Source of the DNA: Desulfobacterales bacterium
GTDB taxonomy: Bacteria > Desulfobacterota > Desulfobacteria > Desulfobacterales > QNYZ01
DNA: 6,470 bases
Assembly (NCBI GenBank): GCA_029938515.1
Contig: JAOZUU010000171.1
Location: 1-6,470, forward strand
Reading direction: 5' to 3'
Both the position numbers and the translations under genes were made by a program. Of this stretch, positions 6,168-6,470 are shown piece after piece. The notes under the pieces are model-generated. The model was given only the letters and a program-made list of their open reading frames with translations, had not been told where the DNA came from and made no database searches. Within the stretch, counting starts at the first letter, position 1, and each line of letters starts with the position of its first letter.

Positions 6168-6470
6168 CGATGAAGAGCCATGAATAAGTTCGAAGGTCTC
6201 GGTCGGCGCCAATCCGGCCCGGGTCATGGCATCCTGGTTTGCCATGACTTCCGACGGCCGGCCCTGGGCGATCACTTCCCCTTCGGCCATGAGAAGCCAG
6301 CGATGGGCATATTGTTCGGCAAAGACCAGGTCGTGGGTGATCATCAACACGGACCGGCCCCGTGCGTGCAAATCAGCAAAGCATCGGCCGAGGGCTTCCC
6401 GAAAATAACCGTCCTGCCCGGCCGTGGGTTCATCCAATACCAGGATCGGTGGATTGACCGCCAGGGCTGC
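6162..6470 (-). CDS. ABC transporter ATP-binding protein, ECF/CbiO-like, C-terminal part (cut by window edge)
   Basis: The minus strand is open from the right edge to TGA at 6164-6162, giving 102 residues of a longer protein. The segment begins inside the ATPase core: Walker B and D-loop ILVLDEPTAGQD (9-20), with catalytic Glu14, and the switch histidine in MITHD (His46). The Walker A and ABC signature motifs must lie beyond the window. The tail EGEVIAQGRPSEVM followed by a short helical end with AGLAPTETFEL resembles energy-coupling-factor (ECF, CbiO/EcfA) ATPases rather than amino acid or sugar importers. The protein would sit on the cytoplasmic face and power a membrane transporter. The substrate is unknown; proximity to metK does not establish a link to methionine. 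It is followed directly by the metK promoter, whose -35 box shares its stop codon. Confidence 0.85.
   Translation of the reverse strand, partial: AALAVNPPILVLDEPTAGQDGYFREALGRCFADLHARGRSVLMITHDLVFAEQYAHRWLLMAEGEVIAQGRPSEVMANQDAMTRAGLAPTETFELIHGSSSG

Overview
The window looks like chromosomal DNA from a Gram-negative bacterium, most plausibly a Desulfobacterota (deltaproteobacterial) lineage. This is an inference from three things: the style of the MetK and AhcY proteins, a periplasmic LPP20/FlgT-like protein next to a small TPR lipoprotein, and a cytosolic radical SAM protein of a type I associate with such genomes. No rRNA, tRNA or CRISPR array is visible. Coding density is high and most genes are on the minus strand.

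Layout. Positions 1-533 (minus) hold the N-terminal half of mtnA (methylthioribose-1-phosphate isomerase), cut by the left edge. Upstream of it on the same strand, 594-1910 encodes an uncharacterised radical SAM protein with a CxxxCxxC cluster motif. A 113-bp divergent intergenic region (1911-2023) separates it from two plus-strand envelope genes. These are an exported LPP20/FlgT-like protein (2024-2857, probable TTG start) and a short TPR lipoprotein (2910-3215). The lipoprotein gene ends exactly where a 165-bp, almost wholly palindromic, MITE-like element begins (3213-3377). Only 4 bp beyond the element is the stop codon of the convergent gene ahcY (3382-4836, minus), which lies downstream of metK (4869-6035, minus). 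A strong sigma70-type promoter for metK (6137-6165) overlaps the stop codon of an ABC/ECF transporter ATPase gene that is cut by the right edge (6162-6470, minus).

How the genes fit together. MetK makes S-adenosylmethionine (SAM), AhcY removes the S-adenosylhomocysteine left by methyl transfer, and MtnA acts in salvage of the methylthioadenosine left by aminopropyl transfer. In some bacteria MtnA also handles the 5-deoxyribose derived from radical SAM chemistry. The radical SAM protein consumes SAM. The window is therefore largely a SAM production, use and recycling neighbourhood, interrupted by two envelope genes and a small mobile element.

The points most worth a second look are the MITE-like palindrome that supplies the stop codon of the lipoprotein gene, the radical SAM protein of unknown substrate next to mtnA, and a pair of small dyads one helical turn apart over the metK promoter.
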